Of a DNA stretch of 64,000 nt, positions 13,836 through 61,799 are shown piece by piece. The first letter of the stretch is position 1. Every line of letters starts with the position of its first letter. The DNA is from Flaccisagitta enflata (lineage: Eukaryota > Chaetognatha > Sagittoidea > Aphragmophora). Under the pieces are notes generated by a model, which saw nothing but the letters and a program-made list of their open reading frames with translations, had not been told where the DNA came from and did not search any database. The stretch covers positions 41,478,001 through 41,542,000 of the forward strand of contig OZ231126.1 of assembly GCA_965153355.1 (NCBI GenBank), in the 5' to 3' direction. Both the position numbers and the translations under genes were made by a program.

Positions 13836-14233
13836 GTGATGGACCAGGAGCTACACTCAAACCATGCAACTTTGCAATGAGTTACCAAGAGAAGGACCAA
13901 TTTTTGGCCAAGAAGAGCATATGAACGAATAAATGAACGATTGCATGAAAATGAACGTGGGAACAGAGTAGATAGGAGACGTAACAGGAATGATTGATAT
14001 CAAAATCGTTTTAGACAGTTGAAACTTTCCTGCGACAGTGAGACCGACTGAGAAACGGACGGACGAACATGACACAAAAAAACCAGACGGACAAATGGTT
14101 GGACTGATATAACTGCTCCGGCGCACGACTTTTTGAGAAATAAAAATGTCCTTAATGAAAAAAGGCAAAGTTCGGGCGATAAATATTCGGCTAACTTGTT
14201 GGCATAAAAAAGGTCTCAATATGGTGTGAGAGC

Positions 14234-14590
<357 letters not shown>

Positions 14591-14759
14591 AAAAAAAGAG
14601 AGAGTGAGAAAGCCAGAGAGATCATTCAGGTTCTTTTTCTTATAGCGTCCTTGCACATTTATCAGAGTTCATATCCGTTAGTTGGTCAGTCGGTTGGTCG
14701 TTTAAGCTGCACATAACGGCTAATTCTGAAGTCTTTCCTTACCATTCATGTGTTCCTAA

Positions 14760-15440
14760 TTTCATTTTCATTCATCCATTCATTCATTCATTCATTCATT
14801 CATTCATTCATTCATTCATTCATTCATTCATCCATTCATTCATTCATTCATTCATTCATTCATTCATTCATTCATTAATTTGATCATTCATTCATTCATT
14901 TAATCATTCATTCATTCATTCATTTAATCGTAACTCATTCATTTATTCATTTATTCATTCATTCATTCATTCATTCATTCATCGACTCATTAATTCATTC
15001 ATTCATGCATTCATTCATTCATTCATTCATTCATTCATTCATTCACTCATTAATTCATTCATTCATTCATTCATTCATTCATTCATTCATTCATATGTTC
15101 ATTCATTCATTCATTCATTCATTCATTCATTCATCTATTTATTCATTTTTTCATTCATTCATTCATTCATTCATTCATTCATTCATTCATTCATTTAAAC
15201 CTTCATTCATTCAATCATTCATTTAATCAGCATTCACTCATTCATTCATTCATTCATTCATTTAATCATTCTTTTATTCATTCATTCATTCATTCATTCA
15301 TTCATTCATTCATTCATTCATTTATTCAGTCACTAAATCATTCATTCATCCATTCATTCAGTCATTCATTCATTCATTCATTCATTCGTTCATTCATTCA
15401 TTCATTCATTCAATCATTTATTCATTCATTCATTCATTTA
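14760..15440. repeat. 680-bp (ATTC)n array
   Basis: Long imperfect tetranucleotide array with variant units (ATTT, ACTC, AATC). Interruptions suggest it is older than the neighbouring GA arrays. Confidence 0.95.
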
Positions 15441-15794
15441 TCAAAAATGTTCATTCACAAATTCTTAATCAGAGAGGCGCAAAAAGTGGCCATAACCTGG
15501 CCCTGTTTAGCTCAAGTGATTCATCAAATCGACATGGATATTGCCTTCTTCACTAAGTTATTGGTTAACGCTCACTCAGAATATTGCTTCACCATGCTAA
15601 CGACACTAACTCACGGAAAAAGACGTAAAAAATGAAGGAGCTGATAGAAAGCCTATATTCGCATAGAACCTGATTGAATGGACTTCCTAAGACTTCTGAC
15701 GTAAGAGACGATAAGAGATATTGCTCGCCACCACAGACAAACAGACAGACAGATGAATGACGACCGTCGATGTATATTTTACGACCATCAAGAA

Positions 15795-15875
15795 ATTTAT
15801 TCGAATTGATAGGTGCGACAAAGCACCTCTATAACTGGCTGTGTCCGTTGGTCGGTCTGTCGGGTAACGCATTCG
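15795..15875 (+). mobile_element. Family A/B hairpin fragment
   Basis: Hairpin AGGTGC, GACAAA, GCACCT followed by CTATAACTGGCTGTGTCCG and GTCGGTCTGTC. The layout matches family A but the stem sequence is entirely different. Confidence 0.6.
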
Positions 15876-16769
15876 TTTGACATAGCTGTTTGCTGAGGTG
15901 CGGTATTTGCAAAAAACTGCAGCTAAGGTGCGATATTAACCTTAACTGTTTTTTTTTTACCGGACCTCAGCAGTCATGGACGTAGGAGACGCCACGTCCA
16001 CCACGTCCATGGACGTGGTAAAAGTCGGTCTTGAAATTAAAGTCGGACTTGAATTAGGAGTGATTCTATGTTGAAAAACTTAAAATTTCTTTCAATTACA
16101 GTTTAAAAAGAAAAAATCTCAGCTGATTTTGTTTGAGATTTAACATAAAATACCTTTGGACAGAAGGTTTTTAATCAAGAATGATGCAAAATGTATAAAA
16201 ATATAATTTTTTCAAGAGTTTTCATGTTTTACATAAGTCGGTCTTGAAACTGACTCGGTCTTGAAATGTTTAGTGGACGTGGCAAATTTCGGAGCTCCCC
16301 TACATCCATGTCAGCAGTCCCACCGTTTGACGATCCACACGTCGCACCTTATTGGCCTACTTAGCTTTGATTCAAATTTCTTCCAAACAATTGCGAAGTA
16401 TTTGTTTGGGATCGACAGAGAATTTGTGTGTCTTCAAAAGCGAGCTTGTAACCTGCGAAGTGAGCGCATGGTCAATGGATAAATGAGCAGAGACTAGATC
16501 CAACCACGCAGCCCATGTTTCAGCCAATCGCATGAGAATCTTTCTTTTATGGATATCAGTTGTTGTAAAAAAAAAAGAGAACCTTACCAGCAACCACGTT
16601 TTAACCTTTACTCATCGATACATATCATTATCTTTATCACATGTAATGATATATATACAACAAATTCCCCTCCCCATCTAGCTTAATTACTAACGGCCGA
16701 GTTATTTTTTCCCGGCTCTCATGTTTTTCCCCCTCTCTTTCTCTCATGTTTTCCGATTGATCGCCTGCG
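15876..16769. other. Non-genic sequence
   Basis: Contains a local CCACGTCCATGGACGTGG palindrome near 16000 and repeated AAGTCGGTCTTGAA motifs (about 16021 and 16236). No gene recognised. Confidence 0.5.
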
Positions 16770-16818
16770 GGTAGCGGGGAGGGGGGAGGGGGGAGGGGGG
16801 GGGGGGGAGAGGGGGAGA
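16770..16818 (+). other. G-tract with G-quadruplex potential
   Basis: Successive runs GGGGAGGGGGGAGGGG and a longer G run give well over four G-tracts of three or more with one-base loops. Confidence 0.7.
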
Positions 16819-17368
16819 GAAGCTTAGATCAGCTCTCTTCTATTCATTATTGCAAGCGCGTGTTCCTTGCTTCATTGCCGCGTGCTCGCCGCGCCGCAAC
16901 GTGATTAACCTTTGCGTCTATCTTTCTCTTGAATTTGTCTCACTGTCTCTGTCTGTTTTCGTCTATTTCTGTAGTAGGATCTACCTTTGCCTTTTGCTTT
17001 TTGACCCGGTATCTGTTTGAGTTTTATCATTGGTCACTGCCCAACGTGCTTTCCTGTCCGTCACAGCTCCGTCCTGGTATCTATGTCATGTCTTTCCGAT
17101 CCAAGTGTCCATGGTTTCTGTCTGTAGATCTGTTTGCCTTTCTAGTCATCGATTTTTCTGTGTCTGTTATCGTTTTGCTTTTTTTTTTCATTTCATCAGC
17201 TTTTACTGATTTCTTTTCATCTTCTGGTCAATCTGCTTTGTCCATACGAATCCGCTTTTTCATAAAAACCGACTTCATTCCAATTCTTTTGATTGAAAAT
17301 CTTATTGACTTTTTTCTAATTTTGTTTTTTTTTCTCCCATATCGATTTCTTCCTTTTCTTCTCGTTCA

Positions 17369-17461
<93 letters not shown>

Positions 17462-17755
17462 CGTTTCTTCTTTTTCTTTTTCTTTTTCTTTTTCTTTTTC
17501 TTTTTCTTTTTTTTCTCTTTCTTTTTTTTCTTCTTCTTCTTCTTCTTCTTCTTCTTCTTCTTCTTCTTCTTCTTCTTCTTCTTCTTCTTCTTCTCCTTCT
17601 TCTCCTTCTTCTTCTTCTTCTTCTTCTTCTTCTCCCATTTCTTTTTCTTCTTCATTCATCTCTTCTTCTTCGTCTTTGTCCTCTTGTTCATTTTTCATTA
17701 CTTTTTTCTTTTTCTTTTTCTTTTTCTTTCTTTTTTTCTTTATCTTTTTCTATCA
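17369..17755. repeat. (TTG)31, (CTTTTT)n, (TTC)n compound array
   Basis: TTG at 17369-17461, CTTTTT to about 17530, then TTC to about 17640 and CTTTTT-like units to 17740. The 385-codon frame spanning it is a repeat artefact. Confidence 0.9.
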
Positions 17756-18871
17756 TCCATATAATCTCTTCCTCATTCTTTCCGCTTTTCTTTTTCAGAT
17801 CCGGCAGAGACAGCAGGATGTCGGGCGGCTAAAACTCACGGGTTTGGGGTGGAGCGCCTCTCCCCATCACGTCCTCTTCCATCGAAGACAGCAACAACTG
17901 ATAACAAATAAAAAACCGAAACGCACATTTGCAACAGCAACAGCAACTGCAACTGCAACATCAACAGCAACTGCGCGAGGTCTAAGAATAGAAGAAAAAA
18001 AAGATCAAACGAAATCAAAGCAACCAAAACAAAAGCTTCATAAACAATACCAACATCTTCCTAGCGATTCGTGCATTATAACCTAGCAATCGCCGACACT
18101 TTGATTCATTGATTGATTGATTTAAATAAGTTCTGTCTCCCGTGATGAGCAATTAATAATCGGTTGAATCTCCAATAAAGAGGAAGATCCCGAATTAAAA
18201 GAGGTAAGATGATCTTGATTTAGATTGAGGATTGCCAAAAAAATTTGACTAATCCTTGCATACAAATGTGATTTTGGTTACTGTGTCATGAATACAAGCC
18301 TAACTTTGATAACTTGGATAACTTAGATGAAGGATGGGGGGCTGGAAGGGGGTTTGGGCTCAGGAGTGGATACTGTATAGTGGACAGTAATTATTGAAAA
18401 TGGGAAAAAGCATGTTTTTAAAGCGTGCGCTGAAAGAGATCGGTTTCAAATTTCGTCAGAAATGTGGGGATTCAAAGAGAGATCCATGCAATCCTTTCAC
18501 AGGCGGTAGAATACAAGGAAAGTACAGGGATCGTTGGGGGAAAACACTGGGTTGTGGGGTTTACTTGACCGGTAAAAGAAAGCATTAGCCGAAGCTTCGA
18601 TAGGATTAAGCAGACTACTATTTACGGCTGTGTGGAGTCGCGGTATTTGACTGATAGTCTCTCTGTAGGAAATGAATTAGATCCGCGTATCCGCGCGAAA
18701 AAAAGGCCGTTTTCAGGTCACGGAAAGGAATTGAGGCCTGAGCACAAGCCCATTCGAGATCGCCATTTTTGATTAACGGTTAAAGAACTCCTTCGCCCTC
18801 GCCTGCGCCCTCGTTTATGGGAAGAAAAGGAATGGAAAGGGTAGTCAGAAAGACAACAATCGGTGTGTGTA

Positions 18872-18962
<91 letters not shown>

Positions 18963-19728
18963 TATGATATATTGAAGAATCATCACCAGAGTCACAGCTC
19001 TGCACACTGGAAAATAGGGCATGCTTACCCGTCTGTACCATCTGTCTGGAGTCTGTCAGAGCAATGGTTTACATTTTTGTACATAGAGGCCACCTCTTTT
19101 GATTGCCAGAAAGTGCAATGAAAACAAAAAACTCTCACTCCCCTGCAGCTTCTCCTGCCTCTCTGCTGTCTCTGCTGTTCCTCAGCTGCATTTTGGTCCC
19201 GTTTTTTAAGGGAAAAAGTCGATGAAAGATGCGATGATGGATTTCCATAATGGAATGAGCATATATTGCAACTATTTTCCATGTGCTATAACTCCTAAAG
19301 TGATAAAAAGTGTATCTTCAGATTTTGAACCTAGAATCGTTATTGCCATAGCTACAGATAGAGCCTAGTCTTCCCATGGCAAAAGGCGGCAATGGATTTT
19401 TTTTCTGTCTCAGTAATGATATAAAGAGGAAAACATTACTAAAAGTAACTTTCTGGGCAATACAAGATAAAGAATTGTTCAAAACTGGTGTGGATCACTT
19501 TCCATAAGACCTATCTATAGATCTATCAATCAAAAATTGAAATAAAAAAATCATTGTTTATTCGCCATATTACTAAAAAAACGCCCTAAGTGCTCTGGGC
19601 GCATTGTTCATTTCTCCGGAAGAGCGCTTGTCCTCATAGGAGATTAATGCTGTTTAAGGTACTGTCTTAAAACCTGTCTGAAAAACTGTCTTAAAAACTG
19701 ACTTGGCAACTGTCTTAGAAACTGTCTT

Positions 19729-19729
<1 letters not shown>
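17756..19729. other. Non-genic sequence with a (GA)n array
   Basis: (GA)n lies at about 18883-18957. Short CAGCAA/CTGCAA runs occur at 17935-17975. No convincing gene. Confidence 0.55.
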
Positions 19730-19815
<86 letters not shown>

Positions 19816-19856
19816 CAGAGAGAGACAGAGAGACAGAGAGACAGAGACAGAGAGAG
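19730..19856. repeat. (GA)n with GACA variants
   Basis: GA to about 19808, then GAGACA variants to 19856. Confidence 0.9.
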
Positions 19857-19914
19857 TCACATGAGGGCAGCTAAGGAAACGAAGATAAAGTAATAGGCAA
19901 AGATGCAAACAAGT

Positions 19915-20107
19915 AACGACGGGTTACAATATCGTCACGGAGGGGTGGGCACGGGCGTTCAACCCCAGTCCACACCCTCAGCCAATCCCCAAAATACACA
20001 AGCATTTGGTACGCTGGTTATTCCACTTTTCGACTCAATCATTACCATGGACGGACAGACCGACGGACGGACAAAGCCTCGTTTAGAGTCGCTAGTCCGC
20101 GGCTAAA
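19915..20107 (-). mobile_element. Family B repeat
   Basis: From GGTTACAATATCGTCACGG through TTTTCGACTCAATCATTAC to GGACGGACAAAGCCTCG, ending in hairpin AGTCGC...GCGGCT and AAAAA. It shares the hairpin and GTCC modules with family A but has a different GC-rich module. Confidence 0.7.
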
Positions 20108-20439
20108 AACTAGACAGAAGAATAGATCAAGAGAGAATCATTAGAAGTGCAGACGGGACGACTTAGAGCAGTAGTTACAGAAACATTCAGACGGAGACAG
20201 AGACCTGAGAGCCTCATCTGTTTTGGTTGTTAACCATTTCTGTGACCATCTGGTTAAAGCCACCTCCCGATTAACTTTTTGTAGATGACACAAAAGCGTC
20301 CCTGACTCTGTTTCTGTTTGATGAAAAAAAAAGAACTCTGAGTGAACTCATTTCAGAGAAGTTTTTTCTTAGCATGGCTCAAAACAGAAACTCTTAGGGG
20401 CATGGATCTGGAGTCCAGATTCTGTTTATGAATACTAAG

Positions 20440-20480
20440 TACCAGTAAAGGCGGCTCTCGCCGACCGGAAAAAAATCGTA
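20440..20480 (-). repeat. Family E terminus
   Basis: On the minus strand it reads TTACGATTTTTTTCCGGTCGG then CGAGAGCCGCCTTTACTGG, matching 41785-41825 and 44478-44518. It directly abuts the GT array. Confidence 0.6.
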
Positions 20481-20482
20481 AA

Positions 20483-20485
<3 letters not shown>

Positions 20486-20566
<81 letters not shown>

Positions 20567-21478
20567 TGATTGTCTGTCTGTCTGTCTCTCACCCCTCTGT
20601 TTCTCTCTGTCTCTATCTCTCTCTCTCTCATTCTCTCTCTCTCTTCCTCCCCCTCCCTCTCCCTCTTTCCCTCTCTCTCTCCCTCCCTCTCTTTTTCTCC
20701 CCCCTCTTCTCTCTCACTCCCTCTCTCCCTCTCTCTCCCTCCTTTTCTCTCCCTCTCTCTCCCTCCCTCTCCCTCCCTCCCTTCCTCCCTCCCTCTCTCC
20801 TTCCATCCCTCCCTCCCTCTCTTCCTTCCCCCTCCCTCCCTCCCCTCTCCCTCCCTCTGCCCCTCCCTCTCCATCCCCCTCACCCTCCTTCCCTCTCCCT
20901 CCCTCTCCCTCTTCCTCTTCCTCCTCCTCCCTCTCCTTCTCTCTCCTTCCCCCTCTCCCTCTCTCTCCCTCCAAGAGGCAATATGTGGTCAGCGATACCG
21001 TCCCTCCCTCCCTCTCTCCCTCCCCCCCTCCCTCTCCCTCCCCCTCACCCTCCTTTCCTCTCCCTCCCTCTCCATCCCCCTCTCCGTCTCTCTCCCTCCC
21101 CCTCTCCCTCCCTCTCCCTTTCTCTCCGTCCCCCTCTCCCTCTCTCCCTCCCCTCCTTCCTCTCTCTCTCTTTCCTCTCCCTCCCTCTCCATCCCTCTCC
21201 CTCCCCCTCCCTCCCCCTTTCCCTCCCCCTCTCTTCCTCCCTCTTTCCCTCCCTCTTTCCCTCCCTCTCCCTCCCTCCCTCCCTCCCTCCCTCTCCCTCC
21301 TTCTCTCCCTCTCCCTCCTTCCCTCCCTTTCCTTCCCTCCCCCTCCCTCCCTCCCTCTCCCTCCTTCCCCCTCCCTCCCTCCCTCTCCCTCCTTCCCCCC
21401 CTCCCTCCCTCTCTCTCCCTCCCTCTCCCCCTCCCTCCCTCCCTCCCTCCCTCTCCCTCCCTCTCCCTCTGCCCTCTG
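20486..21478. repeat. (GT)n followed by a long (CCCT)n-type polypyrimidine tract
   Basis: GT at 20486-20562. Then about 880 bases of CT, CCCT, CCCTCT and CTTC units on the plus strand, interrupted once at about 20973-20999 by unique sequence. Long Pro/Ser/Leu frames here are artefacts. Confidence 0.9.
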
Positions 21479-22044
21479 CTGAACTGATTTTTGTTGTTAC
21501 TTAGTGCCAAAAATTGAGATCGATGAAAAATATCGATCTCTGAGAAATATGCGGAAAATGTGAAAAAATAAAAAAAGATTAAAAAATTCATAGCGCCTAA
21601 AGTATTGGTCCGACAGTGCCCTGCTTTTTTCCAGAAGGTGTAAAAAAGTGCCCTCTTTCACCCTGTACCAATTTCAACCCCAGCCTCGGGCGAGCCTAGT
21701 CGTGACCCAACTTCCCCAAAACATCTCAAGCGAAAATGGGAAAAATTAATTCCTAAGCGAAACTCAAAAAATCGAAAAACGTTTTTCGATTTTTTTCCCA
21801 ATAAACTATTGTCGGGGTTCATCGGCCGGGCGAAGAATATTGTCAGGATTGTTGTTGAAAGTCAGTGGTTCGGTTATTACAGTTCACGGGAATTGTTATG
21901 CTAAAAAATTGCTAATAGCCATGAAAAAGTTGAAATGAAATTAAAAGAGGAATGTTTAGTTTTATCATGAGTTGGACAACATTACTTTACAAAAAATTTT
22001 AGCATTAGTACTCCAAATGTAGGGCTTAAATTTTTGACTTTCTA
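21479..22044. other. Unique AT-rich spacer
   Basis: Contains a short perfect palindrome AATCGAAAAACGTTTTTCGA at 21771. No gene recognised. Confidence 0.5.
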
Positions 22045-22290
22045 GTTCGGAGAGGCACATCTATTAGAAGCTTTGTCCGTTCGTCGGTCCATCCGTCGGT
22101 CTGTCAGTCCGTTAGTCAGTAACGCACCAGTGGAAAAGTGGGAAAACGAGCGTTTTAGATGCTTTTTGGGCATGTGTGTTGGTAAAGGGGGTGTGGACTA
22201 TGGATGGGGTTGGATGGCCCTTTCCACCCGTCCGCAACGATATTGTGACCTCGCGTCACTTGTTTCAAGACGAGCGATATCTGATGATCA
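22045..22290 (+). mobile_element. Family B repeat
   Basis: GCTTTGTCCGTTCGTCGGTCC, then GAAAACGAGCGTTTTAG, ending CACCCGTCCGCAACGATATT and GTGACCTCGCGTCACTTGTT. It defines the B module. Confidence 0.65.
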
Positions 22291-22299
22291 ATTGACAAT

Positions 22300-23055
22300 G
22301 ATGAGATTCCCAGGCCTTTTTTTAGAGCGAGCCCGCGAGCCATTGGCTCTCTATGTTGCTGCCGGGCTCTCTGGTTTCGCTGGCTCTGAGCCCGGCTGGC
22401 TCTCTCAAAATTGAAACCATATTTTTAACTCAAATGGATTGAGAGACTCTTGTAAAATCATAAGAAGAAAACCGAATTCACAAGTTAAGAGAGACTGCCA
22501 TAGTCATCTTGTCAAATGTGAATCTATCAACAAGTAAAGCATCTCATTTTTTCATGTAAATGTGTCTAATATGAAAAGCTAACATGTGATGATTTTTGCT
22601 TTCTTTAAATCCGCTTTATTTCTATCATGAGAGAGATGTAAGATTACCATTGAAAGATGTCAGTGTCATGGGGCTAACACATTTTTAAGAAATGGGGCAA
22701 AATGTTCAGTTTTTCGAGTCGTTTGCGCGCTACTCTATAACCTACTATGTTGGGCAGTCTGTCCATCTGTTGGTCTGTCCATCTGTCGGTCCATTCATTA
22801 ATTAGTCCTTCTGTTGCTCTATTGGTCAGTGACACTTTATTTTGCATTTACAAGTTATTTCAATGTAACTTCTCCTGCCCAAATGTTTTGTAGCAAATTT
22901 TCTCACTACCCCTGCCCGCTCAAACACAATATATCCAGCATTGTTTGTTTGGCGGGCTTGCTGTTTTGCCGTCGGGCTCTTTAGAATTGTGAGGAGCGAG
23001 CCCGGTTGGCTCTGCCAAAAAAATCACTAAAAAAAGGCCTGGAGATTCCGCAACG
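22300..23055. mobile_element. Inverted-repeat element enclosing a family A copy
   Basis: GATTCCCAGGCCTTTTTTTAG near 22303 is mirrored by TAAAAAAAGGCCTGGAGATTCC near 23030. Inside both ends are GAGCCCGG..TGGCTCT motifs. A plus-strand family A copy lies at 22710-22945 (GCTACTCTATAACC, GTCC tract, CTCCTGCCCAAATG). Confidence 0.55.
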
Positions 23056-24011
23056 TCCTTGCCAAGCATGAAACTCGATAACACAAATAAATCAGTGAAG
23101 ATGAACGTTAGTTGACAGAATTACTAGACAGATAAGATTAATTTTCCTCTCGTTTACTTTTTTTGCCGTCTACTCATGCGTACGATTTGCTACTGGCTTC
23201 AAACTTTTTGTTGGTCCGTCGGTTCATGGTCGAGATAGTATATACGTATCTCTTTTTTCAGGCTTCATTTTATCTTAAGATTTTACTTTTCGATACTACT
23301 CGATACTTCCCTTCCCCCCCCTCCGCCCACCTTTGCAGGTGACTCGCACCACACTGCATGAAGAAGTAACTCATTTCGCATCTCAAAGAAAACCAGAATC
23401 GACGCATTAAAAACCAGAAAAAAAGCCAAGTAGAAAAAGAAAAAAAAAGGAAAGAAAAAAAAGCACTTCTCACACTTGAATTTACCACTTGAACCTCTTT
23501 TGGCCTCGGCATTCATTCACAATTTAAGGCTACGTACACAAAAATACGACCTCATATATTTTCCCCGGGCCAAGAGTCATTTGCATGAACCTCATCTTAA
23601 TCAGGCCGAAGTAAAGCGAAACCGGCCAGTCTTGAAACACACGAAAAAAAGTGCAAAGAATCCATTGATATCCGCACACTGTCTCACTGCCGTTGTAACA
23701 TTTATATATGTGAATATACATAACGTAGTAAAAGCGTAATTCGAGATTTAATTTTGCACGATATCTACACCAATATATATACATATATCTCAACCAACCA
23801 AAGATTCTCACTAACGAATTATTACTTGTACTTATTGCCATCCATTACTTCAAAAACAACAGTATTATCTCTACTTTTTACAAACCACTGAGTACATTTT
23901 GTACAAAGCTGCAATTCAGTGATATTAGATCCACTAGTCGTCGATTATATAGTTATTTCTACCCGTAATTGTACATTTAAACATATCAATTTGAGCAATA
24001 AATCTCAAATC
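23056..24011. other. Upstream region of the gene, no identified promoter
   Basis: Mostly AT-rich. Tracts such as TATATATACATATATC at 23774 may be TATA-like but are not diagnostic. Any 5' UTR exon or promoter cannot be fixed by sequence. Confidence 0.35.
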
Positions 24012-58492
<34,481 letters not shown>

Positions 58493-58601
58493 AAGCTGTT
58501 GATATATAACACAAAGCCGCAGTATTCTGTTTTTTTTCCTTGGTAAACTTCCTTGTGTCAACTTAGTTATTGTAAAGATGTTTAAGATATTATGATTTTT
58601 G

Positions 58602-58607
58602 AATAAA
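58602..58607 (+). promoter_or_regulatory. Polyadenylation signal AATAAA
   Basis: A canonical AATAAA lies about 110 bases after the stop at 58492, in an AT-rich 3' UTR. A T/GT-rich stretch follows (58611 onward). A second AATAAA occurs at 58891. Confidence 0.55.
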
Positions 58608-59433
58608 AAATGTTTTTAAATTGTTGTAATAAGCATTTTACGGCAAGTCATTTGTTTCTATATTTTTTTATTCATCTAATCAAACGTTTGATGGATTTTG
58701 ACCTCTACTGCGCAGTTCATATCATAACGGGTGTCAAGTATCGTATCAAATGTTACCAACGGACGTTTACCGCATCGACTGATCGTCGCTTTAAATTTAC
58801 ATAGTCCCGCATTTACGGTTCTATCAAAACAGTAATCAACAATTTCTTGTCGTTGAATATTAAGATACAATTGTACTGATAAGTGATCTAAATAAAAGGT
58901 TGTTTTTAAAAACAATGAATCCTCTTTTTGTACCATTTTGGCGTAAGAGTGTGTTTGTCTGCGTGTCTGTTAATGCGTGTTTTTTGCGTTTGTGTTTTCG
59001 CCTGACATGACATGTCCATTGTTTACTCTTTTTACTCTCTTTGTCTCTCTTTGTCTCTCTGTCTCTCTTTCACACACACACATACACTCTCCACTTTCGT
59101 CACTGTTACATCTTCATTCTCTAACCCACTTTTTCCCCCTCTTCTTTTCTGTCGGCGAATATATTTTGACGTCAATTTCGAGGTTCGAGTGCGTTTGTGT
59201 CTGCGCGTGGGAATTCAGCGCCGCATATTCCACTTCCGACTTCTCACTTCTCACTTTGTCTCTGTCTGTTTCAGCGTCTGTCTCCGTCTAACTCTGTCTC
59301 TCTGTCTTTTTGTCTATTCCTGTCTGTCGCTGTCACTGTTTCTGTCTGATACTGACTCTCTTTTACGGCTTCTGTCTTCATACTTTTCGTTTCCTCTATT
59401 GCTGTCGGTCTCCTATCTTTGTCTATCTTGTTC

Positions 59434-59465
<32 letters not shown>

Positions 59466-59490
59466 ACTCACACGCACACACACACAAGCA
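58608..59490. other. 3' flank, non-genic
   Basis: AT-rich to about 58930, then T/C/G-rich low-complexity sequence with many GTCTCTCT and CTGTCTGT units (58955-59480). No gene recognised. Confidence 0.5.
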
Positions 59491-60476
59491 TAGGACCCGA
59501 AGTAGTCAAGGTTTTGAAATTAACTAGTTAATGGTTAACTTGACTACTTTTTTCAGTAGTTAACTACTAAGAGTAGTTAAAAATTTTAGCCTTTTTTGTT
59601 ATATCCAATGAAATATTTTAAGAAAAGAGTGGCATCTACATTGAATTTTTACAAAGTTACATTTGCCCCAATCAATTTTGGCTCACATATTAGATGTTTT
59701 TTTTGTTGTAACCATGAGGTGCAAATTTGTCTTTTTTACAATTGATTGTAATGCTAAAAACTATAATCTAAGAAAATACCTGACTTGGCTATTTTGTACA
59801 GTAGATTCCACTCCAGACTTGGGATAACGGGAGTGTTGTATGAGAGCATAAATGAAGCCAGGGGGTGATATTTAGAATATAGACTTATAAAAGGATGTTT
59901 TATTCTGCGCGATAGCTGGTTGCCATGGAAACACATCTCCATATATTCTCGCAAAAATATCAATATTTTGAGAAATTTTTAGGAACATTGCTTAAAATTC
60001 AAATTTGCAAATAACTTTCTACAGTATGTTATTTGTGAAGAATGTTGCTCGCTTACACATAGGGGCCATCACATAGTTACGCCTCCCCTTGTGCTAACGG
60101 CTAAACTGAAGGATATTCTTACAGAACATACTGTGGGAAAAGTGTAACAAATATTATTTTAAGTAATGTTCCTTCAAAAAATTTCTCAAAATGTTGATAT
60201 TTTTGCGAGAATACATGGAAATGTGTTTCCAGAGCAACCAGCTATCATGGGTAATAAAGTAACCTTTTATTAGTTTATATTCTTAATATCACTCCCCTAA
60301 CTTCATTTGTTTTTCCACAATGCTTGCCCCGTTATTCAAGTCTAGGAGGGAATGGATGGAGGCACACAAAAATTAGTCAATTAGTTAACTAGTTAATTTT
60401 AGTTAGTTAACTGCAGGGGTTTTCTTTAAAATTTTAACAGTTAACTAATTCAGGCTAGTTAACTACTTGAGTCCCA
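59491..60476. mobile_element. hAT-like MITE with 8-bp target duplication
   Basis: Ends TAGGACCCGAAGTAGT and, on the reverse strand of the right end, TGGGACTCAAGTAGT. An exact 8-bp direct repeat CACAAGCA lies at 59483-59490 and 60477-60484. Ends rich in GTTAACTA motifs surround a nested palindrome (about 59790-60350) with TTTTTGCGAGAATACATGG-type arms. Known: hAT elements make 8-bp duplications and often start YAGGG. No transposase. Confidence 0.85.
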
Positions 60477-60502
60477 CACAAGCAGTCGTCAAGAGTTTCC
60501 AG

Positions 60503-61222
<720 letters not shown>

Positions 61223-61253
61223 CTGCTAATACAAAATTGAACGTAAAGTGACA

Positions 61254-61790
61254 ACCCTACAGCCCAGCCCGTAAAACACTCATAGTAGAGACATGAAATT
61301 TGGTATGGAAAGTCAGTGGGGGAATACTTTTGGGTCATCAGAGGGTTTTTTCACTTCACTTGAGCAAAGATAGTAGTAGGACGGGTAGCCCCTGAGTGTT
61401 GAAAAATCTCAAAAATTTTTTTTTTTTGAGTTGTTGGATTTTTTCAATTGGATATGTTGTATTAGGCTCTTATAAACATAAAGAACTAAAAATTATTATT
61501 AAATTTTAATTTTAAGTGATTTTATGAGTTTTTTTTATTTTTGAAATACTTCGTTCTAACGTTTAAAAGAACATAACTCTTCTAATTTTGAGAACAATTT
61601 AAAAATTTTTGTATATATATCATGATATAAACTAGATTTAACCAATACAATTCAAAAATTAAAAAAAAATTGAAAAAAAAATTTTTGAGATTTTTCAACC
61701 CTCAGGGGCCACCCCGCCCCACCCCCATATTTTTGAAAAAACCCTCTGATGGCCCAAAAAGGTTTGGGCTGTAGGGTGGGGTGGGTTAGA
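61254..61790. mobile_element. Foldback MITE
   Basis: ACCCTACAGCCCAGCC at the left pairs with GGTTTGGGCTGTAGGGTGGG at the right. Inside, GGGTCATCAGAGGGTTTTTT pairs with AAAAAACCCTCTGATGGCCC and TGAAAAATCTCAAAAATTTT with AAATTTTTGAGATTTTTCAA. A direct repeat AAAGTGACA flanks it (61245-61253, 61790-61798), giving an 8- or 9-bp duplication. Confidence 0.8.
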
Positions 61791-61799
61791 AAGTGACAT

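Noticed and set aside
16929-18086. A 385-codon plus-strand frame
   Set aside because: More than half is TTG, CTTTTT and TTC array. The remaining parts show no domain, no repeat-independent composition bias and no splice logic.
20484-21504. Pro/Ser/Leu-rich frames of more than 300 codons
   Set aside because: All three frames are open because the tract is a CCCT/CT low-complexity block. Not a mucin-like gene.
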